NCBI GenBank assembly: GCA_947498445.1
Contig: CANMLK010000005.1
Location: 1-47,990 of the forward strand
Reading direction: 5' to 3'
DNA from: Beijerinckiaceae bacterium
GTDB lineage: Bacteria; Pseudomonadota; Alphaproteobacteria; Rhizobiales; Beijerinckiaceae
DNA: 47,990 nucleotides
Part shown: piece after piece, positions 36,339 to 44,367 of the stretch
Numbering within the stretch: position 1 is the stretch's first letter
Layout: each line of letters begins with the position of its first letter
Notes under the pieces: model-generated
The model's database searches: none
Seen by the model: only the letters and a program-made list of their open reading frames with translations
What the model was told of the DNA's origin: nothing
Program-made: the position numbers and the translations under genes

Positions 36339-37217
36339 TTAAAACCCGTGCAAGCGCGCGGGATTGCTTACGAGCACCTTGTGAAGAAGTGCGTCGTCGC
36401 CATCGACGTAGCGATAGAGGAGCTCGACTTCCTCGGCGTCGTTCATCATCCGCGCCTTGCGCCAACGCACATGCGGCCAATCAGACGCCCAGATGATGCG
36501 GTCAGGAGCTGCTGCAATATAGGCCTTTCCGAAGGGAACAGCGTCGCTCCAACCTTCGTCCTGCGCCGACGTCCTGTTGCCGTTGGAGACCATCATCCAC
36601 CAATTGGGACGCTGCAACATCTTCAACATCCATTGAACAGCTGGCTGTTGCAGGCCCAGCGAAAAATCAACTCGCCCCATGTGATCAATGACGATATCGA
36701 CATCGTGCAGCGTCTCCAAAACGTCGGCGTATTCAAGAAAGTCCGCGCCGTCCAAGTGAAGCCGGATATGCCAGCCCAGACGCCGCGCGCGATCCACGGA
36801 CTTCAGGAAGGCTTCCTTTGGATAGGCGTCGTAACGCTTGGCGATGTGAAAGCGGATACCGCACACGCCAAGCGACGCAAGGTCTTCAAGCTCCTTGTCG
36901 GCCACCGTGTCCTTGATAACGACTACGCCCTTGTAGGACGCAGGGTCGTTTGCCTCAGTCAGGAGATCGACGAGCAAGCTGTAGTCAACATCGTACACGC
37001 TGGGGTGTACGAGCACGGCGCGCGAGAAGCCGAGTATCTTGAGAACGCGCCGCGCGTCGTCGAAATTCCCATCTGGAATTTCATGCTGGATGTTCCAGCG
37101 CACCGGGTACTTGTCGGTGTCGCCGTACACATGCACCTGACAGTCGCAGCTATTTTGCGGCGGCAGCGGAACCGGTGCTCTGGTGTTGCGGTCCCAGTCG
37201 GGAAATCGCTCCTTCAT
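36339..37217 (-). CDS. Amidohydrolase (COG3618: PDC hydrolase / sugar-lactonase-like)
   Basis: A 292-residue TIM-barrel protein of the group that includes 2-pyrone-4,6-dicarboxylate hydrolase LigI and galactarolactone enzymes, which open lactones without a required divalent metal. It shows CDCQVHVYGD (24-33), IDHMGR near 180 and WASDWPH near 247. The first motif has Gln27 where the classical HxH metal pair has His, consistent with a metal-independent lactonase. The ATG has AAGG 8 nt upstream. Between the bicupin (21 nt upstream) and receptor 13 (21 nt downstream), a tight operon pointing to a dicarboxylate lactone or pyrone as substrate; this is inference. Confidence 0.85.
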   Translation of the reverse strand: MKERFPDWDRNTRAPVPLPPQNSCDCQVHVYGDTDKYPVRWNIQHEIPDGNFDDARRVLKILGFSRAVLVHPSVYDVDYSLLVDLLTEANDPASYKGVVVIKDTVADKELEDLASLGVCGIRFHIAKRYDAYPKEAFLKSVDRARRLGWHIRLHLDGADFLEYADVLETLHDVDIVIDHMGRVDFSLGLQQPAVQWMLKMLQRPNWWMMVSNGNRTSAQDEGWSDAVPFGKAYIAAAPDRIIWASDWPHVRWRKARMMNDAEEVELLYRYVDGDDALLHKVLVSNPARLHGF

Positions 37218-37238
37218 AGAGAAGACCTTTTTTGTTTT

Positions 37239-38480
37239 TTACATTCCGTTGAATTCGGTCATCGGGCGGACCTCGCCTTCTTTCGGCGTCTCATAGATCC
37301 AGTCTTCCATCCGACTTTGCCCGCCTTCGGCCTTGATGGTTTCCTCGTATTCGCGGCGGATGTAGGGATCTTCCTCGTCATAGGGAATGGCGTTGCCGCC
37401 ATCACGCAGATCGATGGCGCCGAGATCCTTTTCCTTCTCACCGGGACGTCCCGGCCGTCTGCCGCGCGCATTGTTCGGGCCAAACCACGCGCTCATGCGC
37501 AGCGGGCCCTTGCTGATGCCAAAGTGCTGATGGAACCAGTCGCCGCTCATGGGCGCAGCGCTAACCATGCCTACGGGCTCGTAATCGACGCGGAAAACCT
37601 GATCGGCCATGCCGCTTTCCCATGGGCGCGTGCCAAGGGTCGACGGCCACGTGTAGGTGTAGCCTTTGCCGTTCACACAGATGAGAACGGCTGCCGAACC
37701 ATGCTTGTGAGCTTTCGAATAGCGCCCCGTCTCGTGCTCGCCAATCCACATGTAAAAGCGGTTGCCAGCCATGTGTGGCTCGATGCGCCGGTAGCCAGGC
37801 GACCGGCGATTGTCCAGAGGCAGCTCGCAACGCATGATGTCGGGCACGAGATTTGTGCGGCGCATGGCGAGCCCACGGACGGGATCTGAAGCCACATCTT
37901 CGCGCGGTTTGAAGTAATCAGCCTTGCCGCTGAAGCGATCCGAAAATGTGAACGGGTTGTTGAAAATGAATTCCTCATTCCCGTAAAGGTTCATCGCGTT
38001 GGGCGCTGATGTTCCCGCAAGCAGAAGCGCTGGAGATGACGAGCCGTTGACGATTCGATGATAGGCGTTCAGCGGGATCGCAAACAGAGATCCCTTCTGC
38101 CATTCAAAAACGTGCTTCGATCCACCTTCCTGCCACACCTCGGTCGTTCCGCGGCCTTCGACGACGAGAAATTGCTCTTCGTACATGTGCCGTTCGACGT
38201 TCAAGGCGCCGGCGCCCGGAACCTCGATGACGTAGGAGCCCCAAAGGCCCTCGGTTCCAAACAGCTGAATGAACGTTCCGCGTCCGCCCGTCCGCGCCCA
38301 TGGCTTTAACGGTAGATTCTGAACCTTGCTGACGCCAACGGCTCGAACGATCGGAATGCCTTGATCTTCCATGAAGACGTCATAAGGCATGGGAGGGCGC
38401 TTGAACTCACCAAGGCCAGCCTTTTGGGAGAGGCCCGTGGGTTCGTGCCAGTGTTCATCAGCGTTCAGATCGTGTGGCAT
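37239..38480 (-). CDS. Two-domain cupin (bicupin)
   Basis: A 413-residue protein with two cupin barrels, about 78-155 and 245-325. The first has NVERHMYEEQF (His98) and NAYHRIVNG (His141); the second has KAHKHGSAAVLICVNG (His258, His260) and WFHQHFG (His317, His319). Only the second keeps a full set of candidate metal ligands. The architecture resembles gentisate-type dioxygenases and related oxygenases, but no close match is apparent to me, so a ring-cleaving or other metal role is only possible. The C-terminal 80 residues are charged. It starts the bicupin/amidohydrolase/receptor 13 operon; GGAGG is 10 nt from the ATG. Confidence 0.85.
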   Translation of the reverse strand: MPHDLNADEHWHEPTGLSQKAGLGEFKRPPMPYDVFMEDQGIPIVRAVGVSKVQNLPLKPWARTGGRGTFIQLFGTEGLWGSYVIEVPGAGALNVERHMYEEQFLVVEGRGTTEVWQEGGSKHVFEWQKGSLFAIPLNAYHRIVNGSSSPALLLAGTSAPNAMNLYGNEEFIFNNPFTFSDRFSGKADYFKPREDVASDPVRGLAMRRTNLVPDIMRCELPLDNRRSPGYRRIEPHMAGNRFYMWIGEHETGRYSKAHKHGSAAVLICVNGKGYTYTWPSTLGTRPWESGMADQVFRVDYEPVGMVSAAPMSGDWFHQHFGISKGPLRMSAWFGPNNARGRRPGRPGEKEKDLGAIDLRDGGNAIPYDEEDPYIRREYEETIKAEGGQSRMEDWIYETPKEGEVRPMTEFNGM

Positions 38481-39037
38481 GTCGAGAGTGCCTCCATGTT
38501 CAATTTGTCAGTCTTAATTTGCGAACACTGCTTAACGCAGCGCCGCGAAAATTCACGTCGTGCTGGCTGTCGCCGCGATGAAATCTGAAAATCTGACGCG
38601 CAGACAAGCGTTTCGCCCGCATCGCAACGCTGGACATCCCTGGTCCCCGTCAGGCTCAAGGCGCAGCGACATTCCTCCCTTTGCGCAATTGTCCACCACA
38701 CAGCACGCTGGTGGTAGACGTAGCGGCTGAGAAACAGTGATACCAAGAATGAGACAATCAACGAGGCCGGGAACAGCTTTAAATTCATCGTATATCGTTG
38801 ATTTAAAGCCTATTTCTTCTTGGGTTGGGGGAGATCAGGCGGAGTGCAGGTACGGGTTGTTCGCAGGCTTTCCCAGAATCATGCCTTCTCAGGGCGAAGC
38901 TATTTTGCTTAGAGTGGAAAAAATCGGGAGGCGGCGCGGCGCCAGCCAACGCCAGCTTAGTCGTGATCTTCTTGTGCAGCGAAAATGAGCTGCCGCATCA
39001 CGCAATCAATATGCCTTCAAAGGCCAGGGAGGTCGGC
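38481..39037. other. 557-nt divergent intergenic region
   Basis: Lies between the bicupin (minus) and receptor 14 (plus). A minus-strand open frame here starts with a hydrophobic stretch but has no family match and runs into the bicupin start, so I do not call it. The main feature is the AT-rich inverted repeat at 38776-38809. Confidence 0.6.
38776..38809. promoter_or_regulatory. Long AT-rich inverted repeat, candidate operator
   Basis: Arms GCTTTAAAT (38776-38784) and ATTTAAAGC (38801-38809) are exact complements around a 16-nt centre containing ATCGTATATCGT, itself close to symmetric. The centre resembles the GTATA-type sites of GntR-family regulators. It is about 230 nt before the receptor 14 start and 300 nt before the bicupin start, so it could serve either; no regulator gene is adjacent. 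Confidence 0.5.
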
Positions 39038-40120
39038 ATGACGCAACGATTCAAGCCAGCAAAATACCCCGCTATTTATCTGGCGGTCGCCTTGAGCGTA
39101 TTGGCGAGCAATCTGTGCATGGCGCAGGGAGCGCCATCGACAACGACCGCCGGTCCGACATCGGAATCTGGCGGCGATGGCGCCGCAAAAGCGCAGATGC
39201 GTCTTCTCGTTGGATCGAGTCCCGGTGGTGGTTACGACACCTATGCAAGACTGATTGCGGCTCACCTGCCCAGACGCCTTCCAAACAGCCCCCGGATTAT
39301 CGTGCAGAACATGCCGGGCGCGGGCTCACTCGTGGTAAGCAACTACCTCGCAAATATCGCCCCGCGCGATGGTTCTGTTTTTGCGGCTGTTCATAATCTC
39401 GCCGCCACCCACCCGCTCTTCTATCCTGATCGCGCCAAGTATGATTCTCGAACTTTGGTATGGATCGGCAGCGCGGTTCGCGAAACGACGTTTGGACTCG
39501 CCAGCAAAGCCTCCAACGTCCCGTCGTTCAAGAACGTCCTTCAACAAGAAATGATCGTCGCAGGAAGCACAGGATCGACGACGAGTTTTCCGACATTCTT
39601 GAACGCTGTTCTTGGAACCCGTTTCAATGTTGTGAAAGGCTACAATGCAACCAGCGCCGCTCTCCTTGCGCTGGAACGCGGCGAGGTGAATGGCGTCATT
39701 GGCGTCACTGGCCCCGGCATGAGGGGGCTCGGCGATCGCCTTGTCGAGCAAGGCAAGGCGCGCGTATTCATCCAGTTTGGCATGAGTCGGCACCCAGATC
39801 ACCTGACGACCGATTGGGTCTTCGACTATGCTGAACGGCCTGAGCAGCGCGTTGCAATGAATCTCATGTTCGGCACTCAGGAGTTCGGACGTCCCTTTGT
39901 CGCCCCGCCGGGGTTATCGGCGACCCACGCGCAAACTCTGCGCACTGCTTTTGCAAATATACTTAAGGACGAACTGCTTTTGGAAGAGGCTAAAAAGCGG
40001 AAGATCGACATCGGCTACACAAGCCCCGAAGAAATTGCCGAAATTATCGCCAGCATGCACCAGGCGCCGCCTGCCGCGATCCAGTTGGTGAAGCAATTGC
40101 TCGGGGATCAGCCGCAATAA
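39038..40120 (+). CDS. Bug/TctC-family solute-binding protein (receptor 14)
   Basis: A 360-residue receptor from ATG 39038 (GGGAGG 5 nt upstream); the open frame extends far upstream but without coding character. The signal ends near CMA-Q29 and is followed by a Ser/Thr/Gly-rich linker of about 20 residues (30-50) not found in the other receptors. Loops GGGYDTYAR, NMPGAGS and PRDGS (Arg in place of Lys). His of the RHM segment is shifted (AHLPRRLP). It stands alone on its strand, divergent from the bicupin operon and convergent with the molybdenum hydroxylase operon. Confidence 0.92.
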   Translation: MTQRFKPAKYPAIYLAVALSVLASNLCMAQGAPSTTTAGPTSESGGDGAAKAQMRLLVGSSPGGGYDTYARLIAAHLPRRLPNSPRIIVQNMPGAGSLVVSNYLANIAPRDGSVFAAVHNLAATHPLFYPDRAKYDSRTLVWIGSAVRETTFGLASKASNVPSFKNVLQQEMIVAGSTGSTTSFPTFLNAVLGTRFNVVKGYNATSAALLALERGEVNGVIGVTGPGMRGLGDRLVEQGKARVFIQFGMSRHPDHLTTDWVFDYAERPEQRVAMNLMFGTQEFGRPFVAPPGLSATHAQTLRTAFANILKDELLLEEAKKRKIDIGYTSPEEIAEIIASMHQAPPAAIQLVKQLLGDQPQ

Positions 40121-40322
40121 GTCATGCAATGTAGGTGCGATCCGCAGCTAACCTGGAAATTGGCAAGCTTGCGTGATGGCGAGCACTGGCGTGAGCCCAG
40201 GTTTTTGCTTGTTTTACTCAAGTTTGAAACGACCGCGCGCTGATTGTTTCTGGTCGCGCAGCGACTCGACCCGCTAGAGAGTCGCCGACGTCTGGGCGCC
40301 GCCATGGGCGCCTGAAGATCAT

Positions 40323-40359
40323 GACACAGGCGACCTCCTTCATGCAGGTCGTCTGTGTC
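40323..40359. terminator. Strong stem-loop at the end of the molybdenum hydroxylase operon
   Basis: Arms GACACAGGCGACCT (40323-40336) and AGGTCGTCTGTGTC (40346-40359) pair over 14 bp with one G-T mismatch around a 9-nt loop. It starts 15 nt beyond the stop of the minus-strand large subunit and separates it from convergent receptor 14. No T-run follows, so it may terminate with Rho or protect the 3' end. Confidence 0.55.
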
Positions 40360-40374
40360 GATGTGTGATCCAAA

Positions 40375-42669
40375 TCAGCCCGCCGGCAAAACGCCGCGTG
40401 CGCGAGCTTCCTCGATAATCGCGAGCACTTTCGGTGGCGACATAGGCAGAGATCGGGGACGAATTCCGATCGCATGTCCAATCGCGTTACCGATCGCCGC
40501 CATCGCTGGCGTCAGCGGCACTTCTCCGACTCCGCGCAGGCCAAAGGGGTGTTTGGGATTCGGCACTTCGACAATAACGGTGTCGATCATTGGCACATCG
40601 GAAGCAACAGGCATCCTGTAGTCGAGAAATCCCGGGTTCTGAAGACGCCCATCCGCTCCGTACACATATTCCTCGTTGAGCGCCCAGCCAATGCCTTGCA
40701 CCGCGGCGCCCTGGAACTGACCTTCCACTTGCGCGGGACTAATCGCTTTTCCGGCGTCCTCGATGATCGTGTAGCGTTTGACTGACGTAAGGCCGGTTTC
40801 CTTGTCCACTTCGACATCGACGATGTGAACGGCAAAGCCAGGCCCCGCGCCAGTCACGTTCATTTCCGAGTGGCCGGAGATGGAGCCCATTGTGTACGTC
40901 GTTTTGTGGGCGATCTCCTTGATCGACAGCGGCTCGAATTCGCCGACGTTGGAGCTTGCCGGGCGACAGACGCCGTCTTCGAAGACGACGCCTTCCTCGG
41001 GCACGTTCCAGATTTTCGCGGCGCGACGGCACAATTCGGTGATGATTTTCCGAGCGGAATCAACCACGATAATGCCGCTCGAGAAGGTCGTGCGGCTACC
41101 GGCCGTAACCCGGTTGTAGCCCAGCGAATGTGTATCCGCGAGGACGGCGCGCACGCGGTCGACGGGGATGCCCAATTCTTCTGCCGCCATCATCGCCATG
41201 GACATGCGTGAACCTGCAACGTCCGCGGTGCCGAGCGTAATCGTTACAGTGCCGTCCGGAGCCAGATTCATCGAGCCGGCCGTTTCACCGCCGCGATTGA
41301 ACCAAAATCCGCAGGCGATGCCTCTCGCCTGGCCTTTGGGGACGGGTGCCCGATAGTGATCGCACGCCTTCGCCGCCTCGAGCGTTTCGACAAATCCTAT
41401 GCGATTGAAAGTTTCGCCATAGATGGTCTTGTGTCCTTCCACGATTGCGTTCTTGAGACGCATCTCGAGTGGATCCATGCCGATCTTGGTCGCGAGCTCA
41501 TCGATCAGACCTTCAACGCCAAAAATAACTTGCGGCACGCAGGGCGCTCGAAACGAGCTGACCTTCGGTCTGTTGGAGACGACTTCATAGGAGATGGTGC
41601 GCACGTGCTTCAGGTCGTAGCGCGTCAGCATCGCCTGCGGGGCGTTGGTGAAGGCTGAGCCCGTATATGGGCCGGTCTGGAAAACAAGCTTCGAATCGAC
41701 GGCGACGATTGTGCCGTCCTTCTTGCATCCCATCTTGATGGTCGACTGCGTACCAGACACCGGGCCCGTCGCGCGCATGACTTCGACTCGGGTCAAGGTC
41801 ATCTTGACCGCACATTTAGCCTTCCGCGAAAGAACAACGGAGAGCGGCTCAAGATAGAAAGTCGTCTTGCCGCCAAATCCGCCTCCAAGCTCCGATTGCT
41901 GGATTCTGATTTTCGAGGAGTCGATTTTCAGGATCTCCGTCAGGCGATCACGATAGACCCAGGGCGCTTGCGTGCAGCACCACAGGTCGACTTGACCGTC
42001 CTCGGAATAATTGGCGACGCAGGATTGAAGTTCGATATAGCCCTGATGCATCGGCTTCGTATCGAACGTGCCCTCCACAATGAAGTCGGCTTCCGCAAAG
42101 CCCTTGTCCACGTCACCGATGCCCAGCTCATGGCGCTCGACGACGTTTGTGGGCCTCTCCGCGTCCGGCCCCTTTGCGCCCTTGGTGCGCATGTATTCGT
42201 GCAGAATGGGCGCGTCTGGCTTCATCGCTTCGACGGGATCGATCACGTGAGGTAGAACCTCATACTCGACCTCGATCAACTTAAGCGCTTTTTTCGCGGC
42301 GGCTTCGCTGGTGGCGGCCACTGCTGCTACAGGATGACCTTCCCAGTAAACTTTCTCTCTGGCCATGGCCAGGCGCGTCATGTCGCCGCCGCCTGTGCCC
42401 TGCTTGATCTCGGGAAAATCATCGCGCGTGATGATCGCCTTCACGCCCGGCACTTTCGACGCTTGCGTCGTGTCGATGCGCTTCAGGATGGCGTGGGGAT
42501 GGGGGCTTCGCAATACCTTGCCAACCAGCATTCCTGGCAGGAAGGCGTCGGCCGCGAATTTTGCGCGCCCGGTGACCTTGTCGAACCCGTCATGCTTTAC
42601 CGGCGAGGTGCCGATGATCTTGTACTTGCGATCCGGATTGAAGCCGGGCTTCTCGAGAATGGTCGACAT
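40375..42669 (-). CDS. Molybdopterin-binding large subunit of a three-part molybdenum hydroxylase
   Basis: A 764-residue catalytic subunit of the xanthine oxidase/CO dehydrogenase superfamily. Hammerhead domain at the N-terminus (FDKVTGRAKFAADAF, 29-43), cofactor segment ELGGGFGGK (260-268), SFRAPCVPQ (372-380) in place of the AYRCSFR loop of CO dehydrogenase, and the catalytic Glu716 in GVGEVPLTP. The loop excludes a genuine CO dehydrogenase; relatives hydroxylate aromatic acyl-CoAs (4-hydroxybenzoyl-CoA reductase type), aldehydes or heterocycles. Translation starts 3 nt after the iron-sulfur subunit stop, with the ribosome site inside that gene. Order FAD, iron-sulfur, molybdenum subunit on the minus strand. 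Confidence 0.92.
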   Translation of the reverse strand: MSTILEKPGFNPDRKYKIIGTSPVKHDGFDKVTGRAKFAADAFLPGMLVGKVLRSPHPHAILKRIDTTQASKVPGVKAIITRDDFPEIKQGTGGGDMTRLAMAREKVYWEGHPVAAVAATSEAAAKKALKLIEVEYEVLPHVIDPVEAMKPDAPILHEYMRTKGAKGPDAERPTNVVERHELGIGDVDKGFAEADFIVEGTFDTKPMHQGYIELQSCVANYSEDGQVDLWCCTQAPWVYRDRLTEILKIDSSKIRIQQSELGGGFGGKTTFYLEPLSVVLSRKAKCAVKMTLTRVEVMRATGPVSGTQSTIKMGCKKDGTIVAVDSKLVFQTGPYTGSAFTNAPQAMLTRYDLKHVRTISYEVVSNRPKVSSFRAPCVPQVIFGVEGLIDELATKIGMDPLEMRLKNAIVEGHKTIYGETFNRIGFVETLEAAKACDHYRAPVPKGQARGIACGFWFNRGGETAGSMNLAPDGTVTITLGTADVAGSRMSMAMMAAEELGIPVDRVRAVLADTHSLGYNRVTAGSRTTFSSGIIVVDSARKIITELCRRAAKIWNVPEEGVVFEDGVCRPASSNVGEFEPLSIKEIAHKTTYTMGSISGHSEMNVTGAGPGFAVHIVDVEVDKETGLTSVKRYTIIEDAGKAISPAQVEGQFQGAAVQGIGWALNEEYVYGADGRLQNPGFLDYRMPVASDVPMIDTVIVEVPNPKHPFGLRGVGEVPLTPAMAAIGNAIGHAIGIRPRSLPMSPPKVLAIIEEARARGVLPAG

Positions 42670-42672
42670 AAC

Positions 42673-43152
42673 TCATGCTCCTCGCATTTCGGCTGCGGCG
42701 GAAAGGACGGCGCGGATAATCTTGTCGTAGCCTGTGCAACGGCAAAGATTGCCGGCCAGCCAGTAACGCGCTTCTGATTCAGTCGGGTCGGGGTTGCGCT
42801 CGAGAAGGGCGCGCGCAGCGATCAGAAAGCCAGGCGTGCAAATGCCGCACTGCAATCCATTCAATTCGAGAAATTTACTTTGAAGTGGATGCAGTTCATC
42901 GCCACTCGCCATGCCCTCGATTGTATCGACGGACTTGCCATCCGCCTCGACGGCAAGCACGAGGCAGGAGCAAACCAGGCGACCATCCATCATCACGCTG
43001 CACGCGCCGCAATCGCCAGTTGCGCAGCCTTCCTTGGTTCCGGTTAGTCGCAATTCGTCGCGCAAAACGTCAAGCAGCGATTGCCGCGTTTCGCAGAGCG
43101 CTTCGTACTCATCGCCGTTCACAATAGTCGTGATGTGATGTTTCTTGCTCAT
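42673..43152 (-). CDS. [2Fe-2S] iron-sulfur small subunit of the molybdenum hydroxylase
   Basis: A 159-residue electron-transfer subunit with two 2Fe-2S clusters. The N-terminal plant-type ferredoxin fold has Cys43, Cys48, Cys51 and Cys63; the C-terminal helical fold has Cys102, Cys105, Cys137 and Cys139 (QCGICTPGF and NLCRCTGY). I start at ATG 43152, which overlaps the stop of the FAD subunit by four bases (ATGA); the longer open frame upstream is the FAD gene read in another frame. It passes electrons from the molybdenum site to the FAD subunit. Confidence 0.94.
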   Translation of the reverse strand: MSKKHHITTIVNGDEYEALCETRQSLLDVLRDELRLTGTKEGCATGDCGACSVMMDGRLVCSCLVLAVEADGKSVDTIEGMASGDELHPLQSKFLELNGLQCGICTPGFLIAARALLERNPDPTESEARYWLAGNLCRCTGYDKIIRAVLSAAAEMRGA

Positions 43153-44021
43153 GCCGTGTGCCTCGCGCGCTCGAGCGCCTTCTGTGCGACCCGCTTGGCG
43201 AGGACGCTGGTTATCTTGATCCTGAATTCGCGGGTGCCGCGCTTGTCGTCGATCGGCTTGCAGGCGGCGGCGGCGGCGGCGGCCATCTTGTCGATTGCAG
43301 CCTCGTCGACGCGTGTCCCGATGAGCGCCTTGGCGCATTCGTCCACCAGGAGGACAGTTGGCGCGACGGCGCCAAGCGCCACACGCGCCTGCGTGCAAAC
43401 GCCGGCAGAGTCGAGCGTCAGATTGATCGCTACGCCGACGACAGCAATGTCCATTTCCGTGCGCGGGGTGAACCGCAGGTAGGCGTCGCCGGAATTGCGC
43501 GGCCTCTCAGGCAGGAAAAAGGACTCGATTATTTCGCCGGGAGCCAGCGATGTCTTGCCCGGGCTCACCGGGATTTTCTCGACGGGGGTCTCACGCGTCC
43601 CATTCGGCCCGACGATACGGGCCAGGGCGCCGGCGGCCACCAAGGGGGGCACGCTGTCTGCTCCGGGCGAGGCGTTGCACAGGTTGCCGGCCATGGTGGC
43701 GCGGCCTTTGACCTGGATTGAGCCGATCAGCTTGACGCCGTCGATGACACCCGGCCATTTGGCGCAAAGGCCCGCATCCTCGATCATTTCCATGCCGGTG
43801 ACGGTCGCCCCAATGCGGAAGCCTCCGCCTTCCGGCTTGATTGCGCGCATCTCCGGAATCTTCTTGATGTCGACGATCAGGTCGGGCTCGAGGAGATCGT
43901 TTTCCATTTGAACGATCAGGTCTGTTCCGCCAGCCAGGGCGCGGCTGGCGCCCTTGGCCCCTGCCAGAATCCTAACAGCCTCCGATAAGGAACTCGGCGC
44001 TTCGAATCGAACATCGGACAT
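43149..44021 (-). CDS. FAD-binding medium subunit of the molybdenum hydroxylase
   Basis: A 290-residue subunit of the CoxM/XDH FAD-domain family. FAD-binding motifs are ALAGGTDLIVQ near 29-38 and ATMAGNLCNASPGAD near 109-123; the C-terminal CO-dehydrogenase flavoprotein domain runs from about 180. Starts at ATG 44021 after AAGGGGGTGGAA. A GGC repeat (seven copies, 43263-43283) codes a poly-Ala stretch in the C-terminal domain. First gene of the FAD/iron-sulfur/molybdenum operon, with coupled stops and starts. Confidence 0.92.
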   Translation of the reverse strand: MSDVRFEAPSSLSEAVRILAGAKGASRALAGGTDLIVQMENDLLEPDLIVDIKKIPEMRAIKPEGGGFRIGATVTGMEMIEDAGLCAKWPGVIDGVKLIGSIQVKGRATMAGNLCNASPGADSVPPLVAAGALARIVGPNGTRETPVEKIPVSPGKTSLAPGEIIESFFLPERPRNSGDAYLRFTPRTEMDIAVVGVAINLTLDSAGVCTQARVALGAVAPTVLLVDECAKALIGTRVDEAAIDKMAAAAAAACKPIDDKRGTREFRIKITSVLAKRVAQKALERARHTA

Positions 44022-44367
44022 TTCCACCCCCTTGAATTCTTTGAACGCATCATGGCGCCTATTTCTTTTGGCGCCAAATCCGGGCAGGGCGACCCTTCGG
44101 AGGTTGTCCGACGAGCCGCGACAGAACCTGCACCGGCGATCTGGGAGCCTATCGGGAAAATGTTGATTCATGAACAAGTGGTTGGTCTTGTGAGATGTTG
44201 GAGCATGAGGCGGATCGCCAATCGTTCAAAATTGAAGACGACGACAGCATTTTACGCCCTCAGCAAGATAATCGGGGGTAAACTTGCCGACGAGAATGCA
44301 AGATTGAGGGAGACGGAGGCTGCTCCCGCGTGACGATGGCCCCTCGTGTGAAAAAGGGAGAGACGAA
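44022..44367. other. 346-nt divergent intergenic region
   Basis: Between the molybdenum hydroxylase operon (minus) and the dienelactone hydrolase (plus). No gene is recognisable. A hairpin TGGCGCC-N10-GGCGCCA lies at 44053-44076, in the leader of the minus-strand operon about 30 nt before its start codon, and could be an operator or a leader structure. Confidence 0.55.
44053..44076. promoter_or_regulatory. Leader inverted repeat of the molybdenum hydroxylase operon
   Basis: Seven-base exact arms TGGCGCC and GGCGCCA around ten bases, ending about 32 nt before the ATG at 44021. Each arm contains the self-complementary GGCGCC. Function is not evident. Confidence 0.35.

Noticed and set aside
36318-37889. 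Open frame of 523 codons on the plus strand
   Set aside because: Antisense to the amidohydrolase and bicupin; no recognisable domain.
38465-38788. Minus-strand frame beginning with a hydrophobic stretch
   Set aside because: Looks like one membrane helix, but the rest is Cys/Arg-rich noise, and it overlaps the bicupin start.
43263-43283. Seven GGC repeats in the FAD subunit gene
   Set aside because: Codes a short poly-Ala helix, common in GC-rich genomes; in-frame changes would be harmless.
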